Assembly: GCF_000020525.1 (NCBI RefSeq)
Contig: NC_011026.1
Span: 2,152,001 to 2,216,000, forward strand
DNA: 64,000 nucleotides
Source of the DNA: Chloroherpeton thalassium ATCC 35110
GTDB lineage: Bacteria; Bacteroidota; Chlorobiia; Chlorobiales; Chloroherpetonaceae
Direction: 5' to 3'
Shown: positions 37,964 to 47,339 of the stretch, one piece after another
Position numbering within the stretch: the stretch's first letter is position 1
How the letters are laid out: each line of letters opens with the position of its first letter
Translations under genes and position numbers: made by a program
The notes under the pieces: generated by a model
Told to the model about the DNA's origin: nothing
Seen by the model: the letters and a program-made list of their open reading frames with translations, nothing else
Database searches by the model: none

Positions 37964-38740
37964 CTAAAACGACGATTCGTCGGTGCTATCAAACGCGTTG
38001 ATAAAGTTAGCTAAATCGGAGATGTTATCAAGGTCTTCTTTTTCCCTCAAAAGCATCACGTCAAAGTCCTGGGTGGTAAAGCAGGAAATCAAATCGGTTA
38101 GGATGCAGTGTGTTTTCCAAGGCAGCTTTTCGATGGCAATGCCTGAAGTTAAAATGGCTCGTGGAAATCCGGCCAAGTAGATGCCGCCGTCTTTTGCGGG
38201 TCCAAACACAACCGCCGACTCGCTAATGTAGTGAAACGATTTTTGAAAATCACGTTGGGAAAGCATGGGGCAGTCGTTGCCCACAAGCGCAGCTTTTTCA
38301 TAGCCGAGCGCTAGCGTGTCTTTAATTGCATTGGTAATGCGCTGAGCAAAATTTTTGCCGCGATGCAATAAAAATTGCCCGTGATATTTCACGGCTAAAT
38401 TTTCATTAAAGGCTTCGTCGCTGACGATAATCAAATCGAAATCTTCTTGGATGGAAAAATCGCGAAGTTTGCCGAGCGTTTGCAATAGCAAATTCGCAGC
38501 GATTTCCTGATTGCCTTCTTTGGGAAGCAGCGGCGAAAAACGCTTGCGTTCTTTAGCTGGAGAAGAAGTGAAAAGAATGGCAGCGTTTCGTCCATTTGGC
38601 GGCTGAATTTTTGGTCGGCTTCTTCTGGCGCGCGCTGGCTTTTTGGGCGCGCTGTCCGTGTCTGACTTAGCGGGAATTTGCTGGGATTCAGAAGTCACAT
38701 GTGTCGTTTTATGTTCTGTTTCAGGTGGTAATCTTCTCAT
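37964..38740 (-). CDS. DUF2064 / TIGR04282-type glycosyltransferase-like protein
   Basis: 258 residues. A Lys/Arg/Ser/Thr-rich extension of ~50 residues precedes the domain, which begins NAAILFTSSPAKERKRF and has LVGNDCPMLSQRDFQKSF and VFGPAKDGGIYLAGF, typical of DUF2064 (a GT-A-like nucleotidyl/glycosyltransferase fold). In many genomes it is linked to SAM/selenium-associated genes; here there is no such neighbour. Confidence 0.85.
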   Translation of the reverse strand: MRRLPPETEHKTTHVTSESQQIPAKSDTDSAPKKPARARRSRPKIQPPNGRNAAILFTSSPAKERKRFSPLLPKEGNQEIAANLLLQTLGKLRDFSIQEDFDLIIVSDEAFNENLAVKYHGQFLLHRGKNFAQRITNAIKDTLALGYEKAALVGNDCPMLSQRDFQKSFHYISESAVVFGPAKDGGIYLAGFPRAILTSGIAIEKLPWKTHCILTDLISCFTTQDFDVMLLREKEDLDNISDLANFINAFDSTDESSF

Positions 38741-39010
38741 CTATTCTCCTAACAAGTGCTGCTCATTGTCGAATTAAAAAAACATCGTCATGTTAAGCAA
38801 TTTCTCCTTACAAATGATTTTCCTTTTGCAGGATTTTTCTCCCTTCATTTTTTTGTGAAGGTAATCAGATGAAAGGTTTTTTCTATATGAAGCGTTCACT
38901 TTTTTTAAACGATATAACTTGTTTCGATAGGTTTAGAAAACCAAAAAATTACGAATTTTCGGTTTATGAAAAAGCCGGTTATATGTTTCAAAAAACAGCG
39001 AGTTTATCCG

Positions 39011-39649
39011 CTATTTTTGGCCAGGTTCAATTTTTGCAAATACACGAACCGAAAATGGCCGAAACCAATTCCGCTCTTCCGATTTCTTAACTAAATGGAA
39101 ATATTGGCTGAGTTTACTTTGGGTGTAGCCGTCGTCAGCAGCATCGACCACAATGAGCCGACCGTTTTCTGAAAGCGCCACATGAAGCAGGCCGAGAAAT
39201 TTTTCCAAATCAGGTTCCCCAACGTAATAAAGCACTTCGGAGCAAAGCACCAGGTCATAAGTTTCTGGCGGTTGAAAAGCGCGAATATCGGCAGCTAAAA
39301 AACGAATATTTGACTGGCCAGCGCAACGATTTTTTGCAGTTTCAATGGCTTCGGTAGAAAAATCAATTCCCAGAATATGCGTGCAAAAATGGCTGATTTT
39401 TTCGGTTAAAACGCCCGTTCCGCAACCAATATCGAGTGCATTTTTTACATGAATTTCCTGAACACACTTGGCAACTAAAGCGAATTTATGCGCCTCGTAA
39501 TCGGATTTTTCCAAATCGAATGGGTCGGACGAAAATTTGTAGAACCAATTGAAAACAGCGGGAAGAAAAAAATCGGGAAGTTTTGAATCCAAAAAACGGT
39601 AAGCGGCGCGCAGATCAATGAGTTTATAAAGCGGCGTTAGAATTTTCAT
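39011..39649 (-). CDS. SAM-dependent methyltransferase (class I, NodS-like)
   Basis: 212 residues from the ATG at 39649; the frame is open further upstream into fumC, but that part encodes no domain. The SAM motif is NALDIGCGTGVLTEKIS, with ILGIDFSTEAIETAK as motif II, DLVLCSEVLYYVG as motif IV and GRLIVVDAAD later. The order matches small-molecule methyltransferases of the NodS/UbiE style; the substrate is unknown. Divergent from fumC. Confidence 0.88.
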   Translation of the reverse strand: MKILTPLYKLIDLRAAYRFLDSKLPDFFLPAVFNWFYKFSSDPFDLEKSDYEAHKFALVAKCVQEIHVKNALDIGCGTGVLTEKISHFCTHILGIDFSTEAIETAKNRCAGQSNIRFLAADIRAFQPPETYDLVLCSEVLYYVGEPDLEKFLGLLHVALSENGRLIVVDAADDGYTQSKLSQYFHLVKKSEERNWFRPFSVRVFAKIEPGQK

Positions 39650-39784
39650 GTTGAAGAAAAGTGTTGTTTGGCGTTGCGTCAGGAAACTCGGTTTTCGCGA
39701 ATTTCTCACGGCAAGGTACAAAATATATGAGGCGGATTTCTTAGATTCAGGCGTTCTGATTAACCAAAAAACATGGAGGATAAA

Positions 39785-41173
39785 ATGTCTGAAACAGCGT
39801 TTCGCATAGAAAAAGATAGCATGGGCGAACTGCAAGTGCCTGCAACCGCACTTTATGCAGCACAAACCCAACGCGCCGTACAAAATTTTCCAATTAGCGG
39901 CTTGACCATGCCACCGGCATTTATCAAGGCGGTTGGAATGGTGAAAAAAGCGGCAGCGCTTGTCAATATGCAACTTGGGACGCTCGATAAAGAAATGGGT
40001 GAGGCGATCATTAAAGCCGCCGATGAAGTGATTTCTGGAAAACACAATGCACATTTTCCGATTGATGTGTTTCAGACCGGTTCAGGCACCAGCACGAATA
40101 TGAATACCAATGAGGTCATTGCAACTCTCGCTTCACAGTTTTGTGGGAAAAAGGTCAGCCCAAACGACCATGTCAACATGGGGCAGAGCAGCAACGACGT
40201 CATTCCAACTGCCATTCATGTTAGTGCTGCGGTTCAAGTTCAGGAGCACTTGCTGCCATCGCTTCAGCATCTTGTTTCCGTTATGGAAAAGAAAGCGGAA
40301 GAAGTAGATGGTTTCACCAAAACAGGCCGCACGCATCTTATGGACGCGATGCCGGTTCGCATGAGCCAAGAACTTGCCGGATGGGCGGCGCAAATCAAAA
40401 ACGGCATCGAGCGCGTGAAATCTACGCAGGCGCGATTGCACAAACTTGCGCAAGGTGGCACGGCGGTTGGTACAGGCATCAACGCACATCCAGAATTTGC
40501 TGCAAAATTTGCGGCTCAGCTTGGCGAAGTGACAGGCCTTACTTTTGCACCGAACGATTGCTTTTTTGAAAGTCTCAGCACGCAAGACACAGCAGTTGAG
40601 CTTTCCGGTCAATTGAAAGTCATTGCGGTCAGCATGATGAAAATTGCCAACGATCTTCGCTGGATGAACAGCGGCCCGCTCGCCGGCTTGGGCGAAATCG
40701 AGCTACCAGCGCTTCAACCGGGCAGCAGCATCATGCCGGGCAAAGTCAATCCGGTGATTCCCGAAGCTGCAACGATGGTCAGCGCTCAGGTTATTGGCAA
40801 CGACGCGACGATTACCGTTGCCGGTCAGGCCGGAAACTTCCAGCTTAATGTCATGCTGCCGGTGATTGCTTACAACTTGCTTCAAAGCATTGAACTGCTT
40901 GCTAATATGGCTGTTGTGTTGGCCGATAAAGCCATCGCTGGCTTTACAGTTCGCGAGGATAATATCAAAGAACCGCTCGCCAAAAACCCGATTTTGGTAA
41001 CGGCGCTGAATCCGATTATCGGCTACTTGAAAGCGGCTGAGATTGCGAAAAAATCCTACAAGGAGCAGCGTCCGGTGTTGGATGTGGCCGAAGAGGAAAC
41101 CGAGCTTTCGCGTGAGGAATTGGAAAAACTGCTTGATCCGAGAAAGCTCACAGAAGGTGGCATTCAAGGTTAA
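39785..41173 (+). CDS. fumC: Fumarate hydratase class II
   Basis: 462 residues from the ATG at 39785, preceded by GGAGG at a 5-nt spacing; an ATG at 39773 lies within the ribosome site. Signatures include TGSGTSTNMNTNEV, the family block GSSIMPGKVNPVIPEA, and HVNMGQSSNDVIPTA. The enzyme is an iron-free homotetramer that interconverts fumarate and malate, usable in both oxidative and reverse TCA cycles. A terminator follows. Confidence 0.97.
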   Translation: MSETAFRIEKDSMGELQVPATALYAAQTQRAVQNFPISGLTMPPAFIKAVGMVKKAAALVNMQLGTLDKEMGEAIIKAADEVISGKHNAHFPIDVFQTGSGTSTNMNTNEVIATLASQFCGKKVSPNDHVNMGQSSNDVIPTAIHVSAAVQVQEHLLPSLQHLVSVMEKKAEEVDGFTKTGRTHLMDAMPVRMSQELAGWAAQIKNGIERVKSTQARLHKLAQGGTAVGTGINAHPEFAAKFAAQLGEVTGLTFAPNDCFFESLSTQDTAVELSGQLKVIAVSMMKIANDLRWMNSGPLAGLGEIELPALQPGSSIMPGKVNPVIPEAATMVSAQVIGNDATITVAGQAGNFQLNVMLPVIAYNLLQSIELLANMAVVLADKAIAGFTVREDNIKEPLAKNPILVTALNPIIGYLKAAEIAKKSYKEQRPVLDVAEEETELSREELEKLLDPRKLTEGGIQG

Positions 41174-41195
41174 GCACGAAAATGAAAATAAGCTA

Positions 41196-41232
41196 AAAAA
41201 AAAGGTTGTCCTGGAAGGGCAACCTTTTTTTG
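41196..41232. terminator. Bidirectional terminator between fumC and the ABC-F gene
   Basis: AAAAAGGTTG pairs with CAACCTTTTT through a CC/GG inner stem around TGGAA (with one mismatch), flanked by long A and T runs. It serves both fumC (plus) and the convergent ABC-F gene (minus). Confidence 0.85.
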
Positions 41233-41262
41233 TTGTGAGTTATTTGTAGCTTCTCAAAATTT

Positions 41263-43149
41263 CTAAGCCAGTTCCGCAAGTTCCGCCCAGCGTTCCATTT
41301 TTTGTTCTAAGGTTTCGGTTAGTTGATGGAGTTCTTCCGTGAGCGCTTGCATTTTTTCAAAATCGCTACCGACTTCGCCAAGCGCGGTTTCGATTTCCGA
41401 TTGTCTCTCTTCGGCGGCGGCGATGTCTTTTTCCAATTGCTCAAGCTCGCGTTTTTCTTTATAGGAAAGTTTTCTTGGGTTGTTGTTTGGCTTCGGCGCG
41501 GTTTTGGGCTTTTCTTTTTTCTCCGATTTTGCGTTCTCCTCGCTCGTTTGGCGCGCTTTGAGTTCAAGGTAAAGGCTATAATTGCCCGGATATTCTTTGA
41601 TTTTTCCCTCGCCCTCAAATGCGAAAATATGCTCGACGGTTCTATCCAGAAAATAGCGGTCGTGGCTGACGATAATCAGACAGCCCGAAAAACTGTCCAA
41701 ATAATCCTCCAGCGCGATGAGCGTCGGAATGTCCAAATCGTTCGTCGGCTCGTCCAAGATGAGGACATTCGGCGATTTCATCAATTGGCGAAGCAGGTAA
41801 AGCCGCCGGCGCTCGCCGCCCGAGAGCGTGCCGATGTAGCTATATTGCGCGTTCGGTGTGAAAAGAAATCGCTCGAGCATTTTTCCGGCAGAAATGAGCG
41901 TGCCGTCGCCGGCTTTGATGTGTTCAGCTTCCTCGCGGATGTATTCAATCACGCGCTTCGACTCGTCAAGGTCGCGGCTTTCTTGGTCGTAATAGCCGAT
42001 GCAAACCGTCTCGCCGGTGTCGATGTGGCCGCTATCGGGCGCGATTTTTCCCATCACCATTTCGAGCAGCGTGGTTTTGCCCGAGCCGTTCGCGCCGATG
42101 ATGCCGAGTTTATCGCCTTTTTGCAGCAAATATTCAAAATCCTTGACGAGCGTTTTTTCGCCGTAGGATTTCGAGACTTTGTGAAATTCAATGATTTTTT
42201 TGCCCAAGCGTCCCGCCTTAAAATCGATATCCAATTCCTTTTGCGATTGTTTTTTCGGCGCGGCCATCATTTCTTCGGCGCGTTCTATGCGGGCTTTTTG
42301 CTTGGTGGTGCGAGCTTTGCAGCCGGTGCGCAGCCATTCAATTTCGTTTTTGATTAAAGCGTTGCGCTTTTTTTCCATCACGGCTTCGCGTTCTTCAAGC
42401 TCCTGTTTTTGAAGCAGATAGCTGCTATAACCGCCGGTAAAAGTTTTTGAAGAAATCCCGTCCAGCTCGATCATGCGGTTGGTGACGCGGTCAAGAAAAT
42501 AGCGGTCGTGCGTGACGAGCAAAACCGCGCCGGTGAAACGCTGAAGATAATTTTCCAGCCAAGTGACGGTGTCGGCGTCCAAGTGGTTTGTCGGTTCGTC
42601 CAAGATGAGCAGGTCGGCGGGGGCGAGCAGAGCGTGCGCGAGCGCCACGCGTTTGCGCTGTCCGCCGGAAAGCAATCCCATTTTGCGGTCGGTGTCGTGA
42701 ATCCCCAATTTGGAAAGCACCGTGCGGGCGTTGGCCTCGATTTCCCACGCGCCGGCAATTTCAATGTCGTTTGAAAGCTCGCTCATTTTATGAACCAACC
42801 CCTCGTCCGTGCCGCCGGATTTTTCAAGTTCCGAACACACCAATTCGTATTCGTAAATGAGGTTCATCACCTTGTTGCTCGAGCGCAAAATGGCTTCCAG
42901 CACGGTGTCGTCTGGATTGAACGGCGCGTCTTGCGGGAGAAAGGAAATGACTTTTTGATTGGAAATCATCACCTTGCCGGTGTCGGGCGGCTCAAGGCCG
43001 GCGATGATTCTAAGCAGGGTGGTTTTTCCCGAACCGTTCACGCCAATTAGCCCGACTTTATCCTTTTCATCAATGCCAAAAGAGACATTTTCAAACAGGC
43101 GCTTCACGCCGAAATGCTTGCCAATATTTTCAACAGTGAATACAGTCAT
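41263..43149 (-). CDS. ABC-F family ATPase (Uup-like)
   Basis: 628 residues with two ABC modules and no membrane helices. Walker A motifs are GVNGSGKTTLLR and GANGSGKTTLLE. Both signature and Walker B regions are present: LSGGQRKRVALAHALL with LLILDEPTNHLD, and LSGGERRRLYLLRQ with VLILDEPTNDLD. A linker of about 80 residues (AAPKKQSQKELD and basic context) separates them. The last ~110 residues are a coiled-coil domain with alternating Lys/Glu, as in Uup. These ATPases act on the ribosome or DNA rather than as transporters. No antibiotic-resistance context is seen. Confidence 0.95.
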   Translation of the reverse strand: MTVFTVENIGKHFGVKRLFENVSFGIDEKDKVGLIGVNGSGKTTLLRIIAGLEPPDTGKVMISNQKVISFLPQDAPFNPDDTVLEAILRSSNKVMNLIYEYELVCSELEKSGGTDEGLVHKMSELSNDIEIAGAWEIEANARTVLSKLGIHDTDRKMGLLSGGQRKRVALAHALLAPADLLILDEPTNHLDADTVTWLENYLQRFTGAVLLVTHDRYFLDRVTNRMIELDGISSKTFTGGYSSYLLQKQELEEREAVMEKKRNALIKNEIEWLRTGCKARTTKQKARIERAEEMMAAPKKQSQKELDIDFKAGRLGKKIIEFHKVSKSYGEKTLVKDFEYLLQKGDKLGIIGANGSGKTTLLEMVMGKIAPDSGHIDTGETVCIGYYDQESRDLDESKRVIEYIREEAEHIKAGDGTLISAGKMLERFLFTPNAQYSYIGTLSGGERRRLYLLRQLMKSPNVLILDEPTNDLDIPTLIALEDYLDSFSGCLIIVSHDRYFLDRTVEHIFAFEGEGKIKEYPGNYSLYLELKARQTSEENAKSEKKEKPKTAPKPNNNPRKLSYKEKRELEQLEKDIAAAEERQSEIETALGEVGSDFEKMQALTEELHQLTETLEQKMERWAELAELA

Positions 43150-43278
43150 AACTAAAAAGTGAAAACGGTTAAGAATGAGAAAGCATTGAATATAGCCTTT
43201 GCAAAGAGAACCTTTGCCTCTCTCAGGGAAAAATCTCGGGAAATAAATTCTAAAACGACTTACGTATATTAATCACGG

Positions 43279-43292
43279 TGGCTGATCAGCCA
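43279..43292. promoter_or_regulatory. 14-bp perfect palindrome upstream of the HD-PycTM gene
   Basis: TGGCTGATCAGCCA is perfectly self-complementary and ends 33 bp before the ATG at 43326, where a repressor could occlude the promoter or ribosome site. Role inferred. Confidence 0.5.
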
Positions 43293-43325
43293 TGCAAACA
43301 TCTGATTCATCAAATTATATAATCA

Positions 43326-44567
43326 ATGAGCGAGTCGAATCTGCTATTAAAAAAAGCTTCCGATTCTGTGTATGACCTCTTCAAAAAGAAGCTTTCACCC
43401 GATCATGTTTTTCATAATTTTAGTCACACTTATGAAACCGTAGAAGCCGCAAAAGAAATCGGCTCGGGAATGGCGCTCTCGGAAAATGAGCTCCAAATTC
43501 TAACGTTGGCGGCATGGTTTCACGATAGCGGTTTTGTGGAAACTTGTCAGGGGCACGAGCAGAAAAGTGCTGAATTTGCCGGCGCATTTTTAGCGGAAAA
43601 CGGCTTTGCTCAGGAGAAAATCGATCAGGTGAAAAGCTGCATTTTGGCGACCCAATTGCCGCAATCGCCAAAAAATTTGCTGGAGGAAGTGCTTTGCGAT
43701 GCCGACATGGTGCACCTTGGCCGAAAGGATTATTTCGAAAAATGTGGCGTGCTGCGAATTGAGTGGGAGCGCGTTCACGGGAAAGTGTTTTCAGAGCAAG
43801 AATGGCTGAAACTCAATATCGAATTTTTGACAAAGCAGCCGTATTTCACGCGTTATGCGCAACTGGCTTACAATACGCGGCGCTCGGAAAATCTGCTTCG
43901 GTTGTATGAACGCCTGAAAGAATTAGAGCTTGAGCTTGAAGAAAAAGCCAAAAAGCAAACGAAGAAAAACGATAAGAAAGCTGAAAAAAAAGCTGAAAAA
44001 AAGGAAAAAAAAACGATCAAAAAAGCCAAAGAAAAAGATCGTGGTGTTGAGCGTTACATGGAAGTTTATTATCGAACTTCATCGCGAAATCATGTCGATT
44101 TTAGCGCGATTGTCGATCATAAAGCCAATATTTTAATTCAAACCAACGCGCTGATTATTTCTATTATTATTTCGCTTGTGGTTCGGAAAATGGAAGGTTT
44201 CCCACAGCTCATTGCGCCAACATTCATGTTGCTTTTAACCTGTGTGGTGACCATTGTTTTTGCCATTCTTGCATCGCGACCAAAGATTACCACACACAAC
44301 ACCACTCGCGACGACATCACCAATAAAAAGGCAAACTTGCTCTTTTTTGGCTCATTTATAAATCTCAAATTAGATGAATTCGAATGGGGCATGAAAGAAA
44401 TGCTGAATGATAAAGCTTACTACACGGAAAGCATGATTCGCGACACGTATTTTCTTGGGAAAGTGCTTGGGAAAAAATATAAATTCCTAAGTTTATCATA
44501 CGATACATTTATGGTGGGACTGTTGCTTTCGGTCATCGTATATATTTGGGCTTTCACACAGTATTGA
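43326..44567 (+). CDS. HD-domain phosphohydrolase fused to a Pycsar-effector-like (PycTM/DUF5706) membrane domain
   Basis: 413 residues. The N-terminal HD domain has His34 (NFSHTYETVE), His66-Asp67 (WFHDSG) and Asp125 (CDADM), the metal and catalytic residues of HD nucleotide phosphohydrolases. A Lys/Glu-rich linker occupies about 200-240. The C-terminus has DFSAIVDHKANILIQTNALIIS and three hydrophobic segments (about 268-286, 296-316, 393-410), the pattern of the Pycsar TM effector domain. The combination suggests a membrane protein that may hydrolyse a nucleotide signal and disrupt the membrane or respond to the signal. No pyrimidine cyclase is adjacent, so the defence assignment is unproven. 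Confidence 0.8.
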   Translation: MSESNLLLKKASDSVYDLFKKKLSPDHVFHNFSHTYETVEAAKEIGSGMALSENELQILTLAAWFHDSGFVETCQGHEQKSAEFAGAFLAENGFAQEKIDQVKSCILATQLPQSPKNLLEEVLCDADMVHLGRKDYFEKCGVLRIEWERVHGKVFSEQEWLKLNIEFLTKQPYFTRYAQLAYNTRRSENLLRLYERLKELELELEEKAKKQTKKNDKKAEKKAEKKEKKTIKKAKEKDRGVERYMEVYYRTSSRNHVDFSAIVDHKANILIQTNALIISIIISLVVRKMEGFPQLIAPTFMLLLTCVVTIVFAILASRPKITTHNTTRDDITNKKANLLFFGSFINLKLDEFEWGMKEMLNDKAYYTESMIRDTYFLGKVLGKKYKFLSLSYDTFMVGLLLSVIVYIWAFTQY

Positions 44568-44643
44568 GTTTAAATAAAACCAGAAGTTTCTCAATCCATT
44601 CTCGCGTTTCAGCGTGAAAAAACCCTTATCGGAGAAAAAAATA

Positions 44644-45144
44644 ATGAAAACGGTATTGCTCGTTCGTCATGCAAAATCAAGCTGGGACGATCCAGACATG
44701 AAAGATTTTGACAGGCCGTTGAACAAAAGAGGCAAACGCGATGCGCCATTTATGGGAAGTTTGCTTGCGCAGAAGAATTTTCAGCCGGAGTTAATTGTGG
44801 CAAGCCCGGCCAAAAGAACCTTGATCACCGCTCAGCTCATCGCAGCGGAGATCGAGTATGAGCAAGAGAAGATTTTAACCGACCCGCGACTCTATGAAGA
44901 AAGCTTCAATTTTTACCTCGACGTAATCAAAAGCTGGGGCGATCAGTTGAGCAAAATAATGCTTGTGGGGCACAACCCGATTATGACGTCTATGATCAAT
45001 TATCTGGCCAATTATGGCTTGGAAAATCTTCCTACTGGCGCAATGTTTTGTGCTGAAATGAATATCGACTCGTGGTCAAACGTTTCGTCAGGTTTGGCGA
45101 AATGCTACTTTTATGAATATCCCAAAAAATACCTTAGCAAATAA
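44644..45144 (+). CDS. Phosphohistidine phosphatase SixA-like
   Basis: 166 residues from the ATG at 44644, which has GGAG about 8 nt upstream; an earlier GTG at 44614 is disfavoured. The histidine-phosphatase RHG motif is LLVRHAKSSWDD, with phosphate-pocket Arg in PAKRTLITA and the second His in VGHNPIMT. SixA-like enzymes are small members of the phosphoglycerate-mutase superfamily and dephosphorylate protein histidines. Probably cotranscribed with ppk1 (36 bp apart). Confidence 0.92.
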   Translation: MKTVLLVRHAKSSWDDPDMKDFDRPLNKRGKRDAPFMGSLLAQKNFQPELIVASPAKRTLITAQLIAAEIEYEQEKILTDPRLYEESFNFYLDVIKSWGDQLSKIMLVGHNPIMTSMINYLANYGLENLPTGAMFCAEMNIDSWSNVSSGLAKCYFYEYPKKYLSK

Positions 45145-45180
45145 TTAACCGCCCTTTTTTGGGACAAGCCCAGAATTTTT

Positions 45181-47250
45181 ATGCAAGAGGAAGAACGCTT
45201 TTTTGATCGAGAGCTGAGTTGGCTTTCGTTTAATGGTCGTGTTTTGCAAGAAGCCAAAGATCCTTCCGTGCCGCTTTATGAGCGCATCAAATTTTTAGCC
45301 ATTTATTCTTCAAATCTTGACGAATTTTTCCGCGTTCGTGTGGCCTCGCTGCGAGGATTAAAAGCGCTTAAGAAGAAAAAACAAAAGAAGTTAGGCATCG
45401 ATGCCAAAGAAGTTCTGAGCGAAATTCACGCGATGGTTGAAGAGCAGCAAAATGCGTTCGGGAAAATTTACCGGCGCGAAATTTTGCCATTGCTCGGTGC
45501 TTGTGGCATTCATCTGATTGAAAAACCGATCAGCAGCGAGCAAGAAAAGTTTGTGGCCACTTATTTTCAAGAAAATGTGCGTCCGCTGTTAGCGCCGGTT
45601 TTTCTTCATCGCCACGAGCCAGCGCCGTTTTTGCAAAACAAAGCGCTTTATTTTGCGATTGCATTGCTCACGCGCGAAAAGCAGCCGCTCGAGCATCACG
45701 CGCTCGTTGAAATTCCGAGCGGCGAACTGCCACGATTTGTGATGTTGCCAAGCGAAGGCCGTGAAGTTGCTATCATGTTTCTCGATGATATCATCCGCGA
45801 AAGCTTGCCCGAGCTTTTTCCTGAATATGAAGTGGCCTACGCGCACTCGATTAAGCTCACGCGCGACGCCGAGCTTTACATCGACGATGAATTTTCCGGC
45901 GACTTGATTGAGAAAATCAAAAAAGGGTTAGGCAAACGAAAAACCGGTGCGCCTTGCCGTTTTTTGTTCGATTCCGACATGCCGCGCAACATGCTGCACC
46001 TGCTCATGGAAATTTTGCTTTTGGACGAGGAAGATATTGTTCCGGGCGGACGCTATCACAATTATAACGACTTTTTCAGCTTTCCAAATCCGGGTTATGA
46101 AACGTTGGCGTATCTCCCGCAACCGCCGTTGGCGCATCCCGAACTCAATTTGGCGCGCTCGTTTTTTGAGCAAATTTCTGAGAAAGATGTGCTGCTGCAT
46201 TTTCCCTATCAAACCTATGACATTGTGCTGAAGCTGTTAGCTGAAGCAACGCTGGACCAAAACGTGGAAGAAATTTTCATCACGCTTTATCGTGTAAATT
46301 CAACTTCTGAAGTGGTGGCTGAGCTATTGCGTGCGCTTGAGAATGGCAAAAAAGTCACTGTGTTTGTGGAAGTAAAAGCGCGCTTCGATGAAGAAACGAA
46401 TTTTTATTGGGCCGACGCATTGAAGTGTGCCGGCGCTCGTGTGCTGTTTAGCATGCCCGGCTGGAAAGTTCATGCGAAAGTATGCTTGATCACGCGCCGT
46501 GAGGAGGGCAACGTTCAGCGCTATGCGTACCTCGCAACCGGAAATTTTAATGAGAAAACCGCCCGCATCTACACAGACCACGCCCTGCTAACCAAGCACG
46601 ACGGCATCACGGCTGATGCGGCAAAAACCTTCGATGCGCTGCTGAAAGGTGAACTTTACCCTGACAAAGATGATTTTCATTTTGAGCATTTGCTCGTTGC
46701 ACCTTACAATTTGCGAAGCCGTTTTCTCTCGCTCATTCAAAATGAAATTGAAAATGCGAAGTTGGGAAAACCGGCTTACATGATTTTGAAAATGAATAGC
46801 CTGGAAGATTCTGAAATGATTGAGGCGCTTTACGCAGCAAGCCAAGCAGGCGTGAAAATTCGGCTGATTGTGAGGGGGATTTTTCGCTTGATCCCAGGCA
46901 TCGAAGGGTTCAGCGATAATATCGAAGCGCAGAGCATTATCGATCGTTTTTTGGAACATGGGCGGATTTACATTTTTGCAAACGGTGGCGACGAGAAAAT
47001 TTTTGCAGCCTCCGCCGATTGGATGACGCGCAACCTGAGTCGCCGTGTGGAAGTTGCTTTTCCAATTTACGACGAGCGGTTGAAAATGGAAATCCGCGAC
47101 ATTGTCAATTTGCAACTGGCCGATAACCAAAAAACGCGCATTTTGGATGCCGAGCAACAAAATAAATATCGCAAACCAAAAGGCGATGAACCCAAAGTGC
47201 GTGCGCAAACGGACATTTACCGATATTTAAAGGAAAAGTTAGAGGATTGA
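45181..47250 (+). CDS. ppk1: Polyphosphate kinase 1
   Basis: 689 residues. The N-terminal helices open with FDRELSWLSFNGRVLQEAKD, the PPK1 signature, followed by FLAIYSSNLDEFFRVRVASL. The C-terminal phospholipase-D-like domains hold the catalytic His in HAKVCLI and TGNFNEKTARIYTDHALLT. It polymerises ATP gamma-phosphate into polyphosphate and can run in reverse. sixA precedes it. A strong terminator separates it from ferritin. Confidence 0.96.
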   Translation: MQEEERFFDRELSWLSFNGRVLQEAKDPSVPLYERIKFLAIYSSNLDEFFRVRVASLRGLKALKKKKQKKLGIDAKEVLSEIHAMVEEQQNAFGKIYRREILPLLGACGIHLIEKPISSEQEKFVATYFQENVRPLLAPVFLHRHEPAPFLQNKALYFAIALLTREKQPLEHHALVEIPSGELPRFVMLPSEGREVAIMFLDDIIRESLPELFPEYEVAYAHSIKLTRDAELYIDDEFSGDLIEKIKKGLGKRKTGAPCRFLFDSDMPRNMLHLLMEILLLDEEDIVPGGRYHNYNDFFSFPNPGYETLAYLPQPPLAHPELNLARSFFEQISEKDVLLHFPYQTYDIVLKLLAEATLDQNVEEIFITLYRVNSTSEVVAELLRALENGKKVTVFVEVKARFDEETNFYWADALKCAGARVLFSMPGWKVHAKVCLITRREEGNVQRYAYLATGNFNEKTARIYTDHALLTKHDGITADAAKTFDALLKGELYPDKDDFHFEHLLVAPYNLRSRFLSLIQNEIENAKLGKPAYMILKMNSLEDSEMIEALYAASQAGVKIRLIVRGIFRLIPGIEGFSDNIEAQSIIDRFLEHGRIYIFANGGDEKIFAASADWMTRNLSRRVEVAFPIYDERLKMEIRDIVNLQLADNQKTRILDAEQQNKYRKPKGDEPKVRAQTDIYRYLKEKLED

Positions 47251-47280
47251 AGTAGTAGGATTTTTCTGAGATGGAAACGA

Positions 47281-47317
47281 AAAAAGGGAAACTGATAATT
47301 TTTCAGTTTCCCTTTTT
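47281..47317. terminator. Bidirectional terminator between ppk1 and ferritin
   Basis: A perfect 15-bp stem: AAAAAGGGAAACTGA (47281-47295) with TCAGTTTCCCTTTTT (47303-47317), 7-nt loop. It acts on both convergent genes. Confidence 0.9.
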
Positions 47318-47339
47318 ATTTGAATGAAAAAGGATGCTT

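Noticed and set aside
38869-39090. 73-codon plus-strand frame antisense to the methyltransferase 3' end
   Set aside because: Overlaps a well-supported gene on the opposite strand; no domain.
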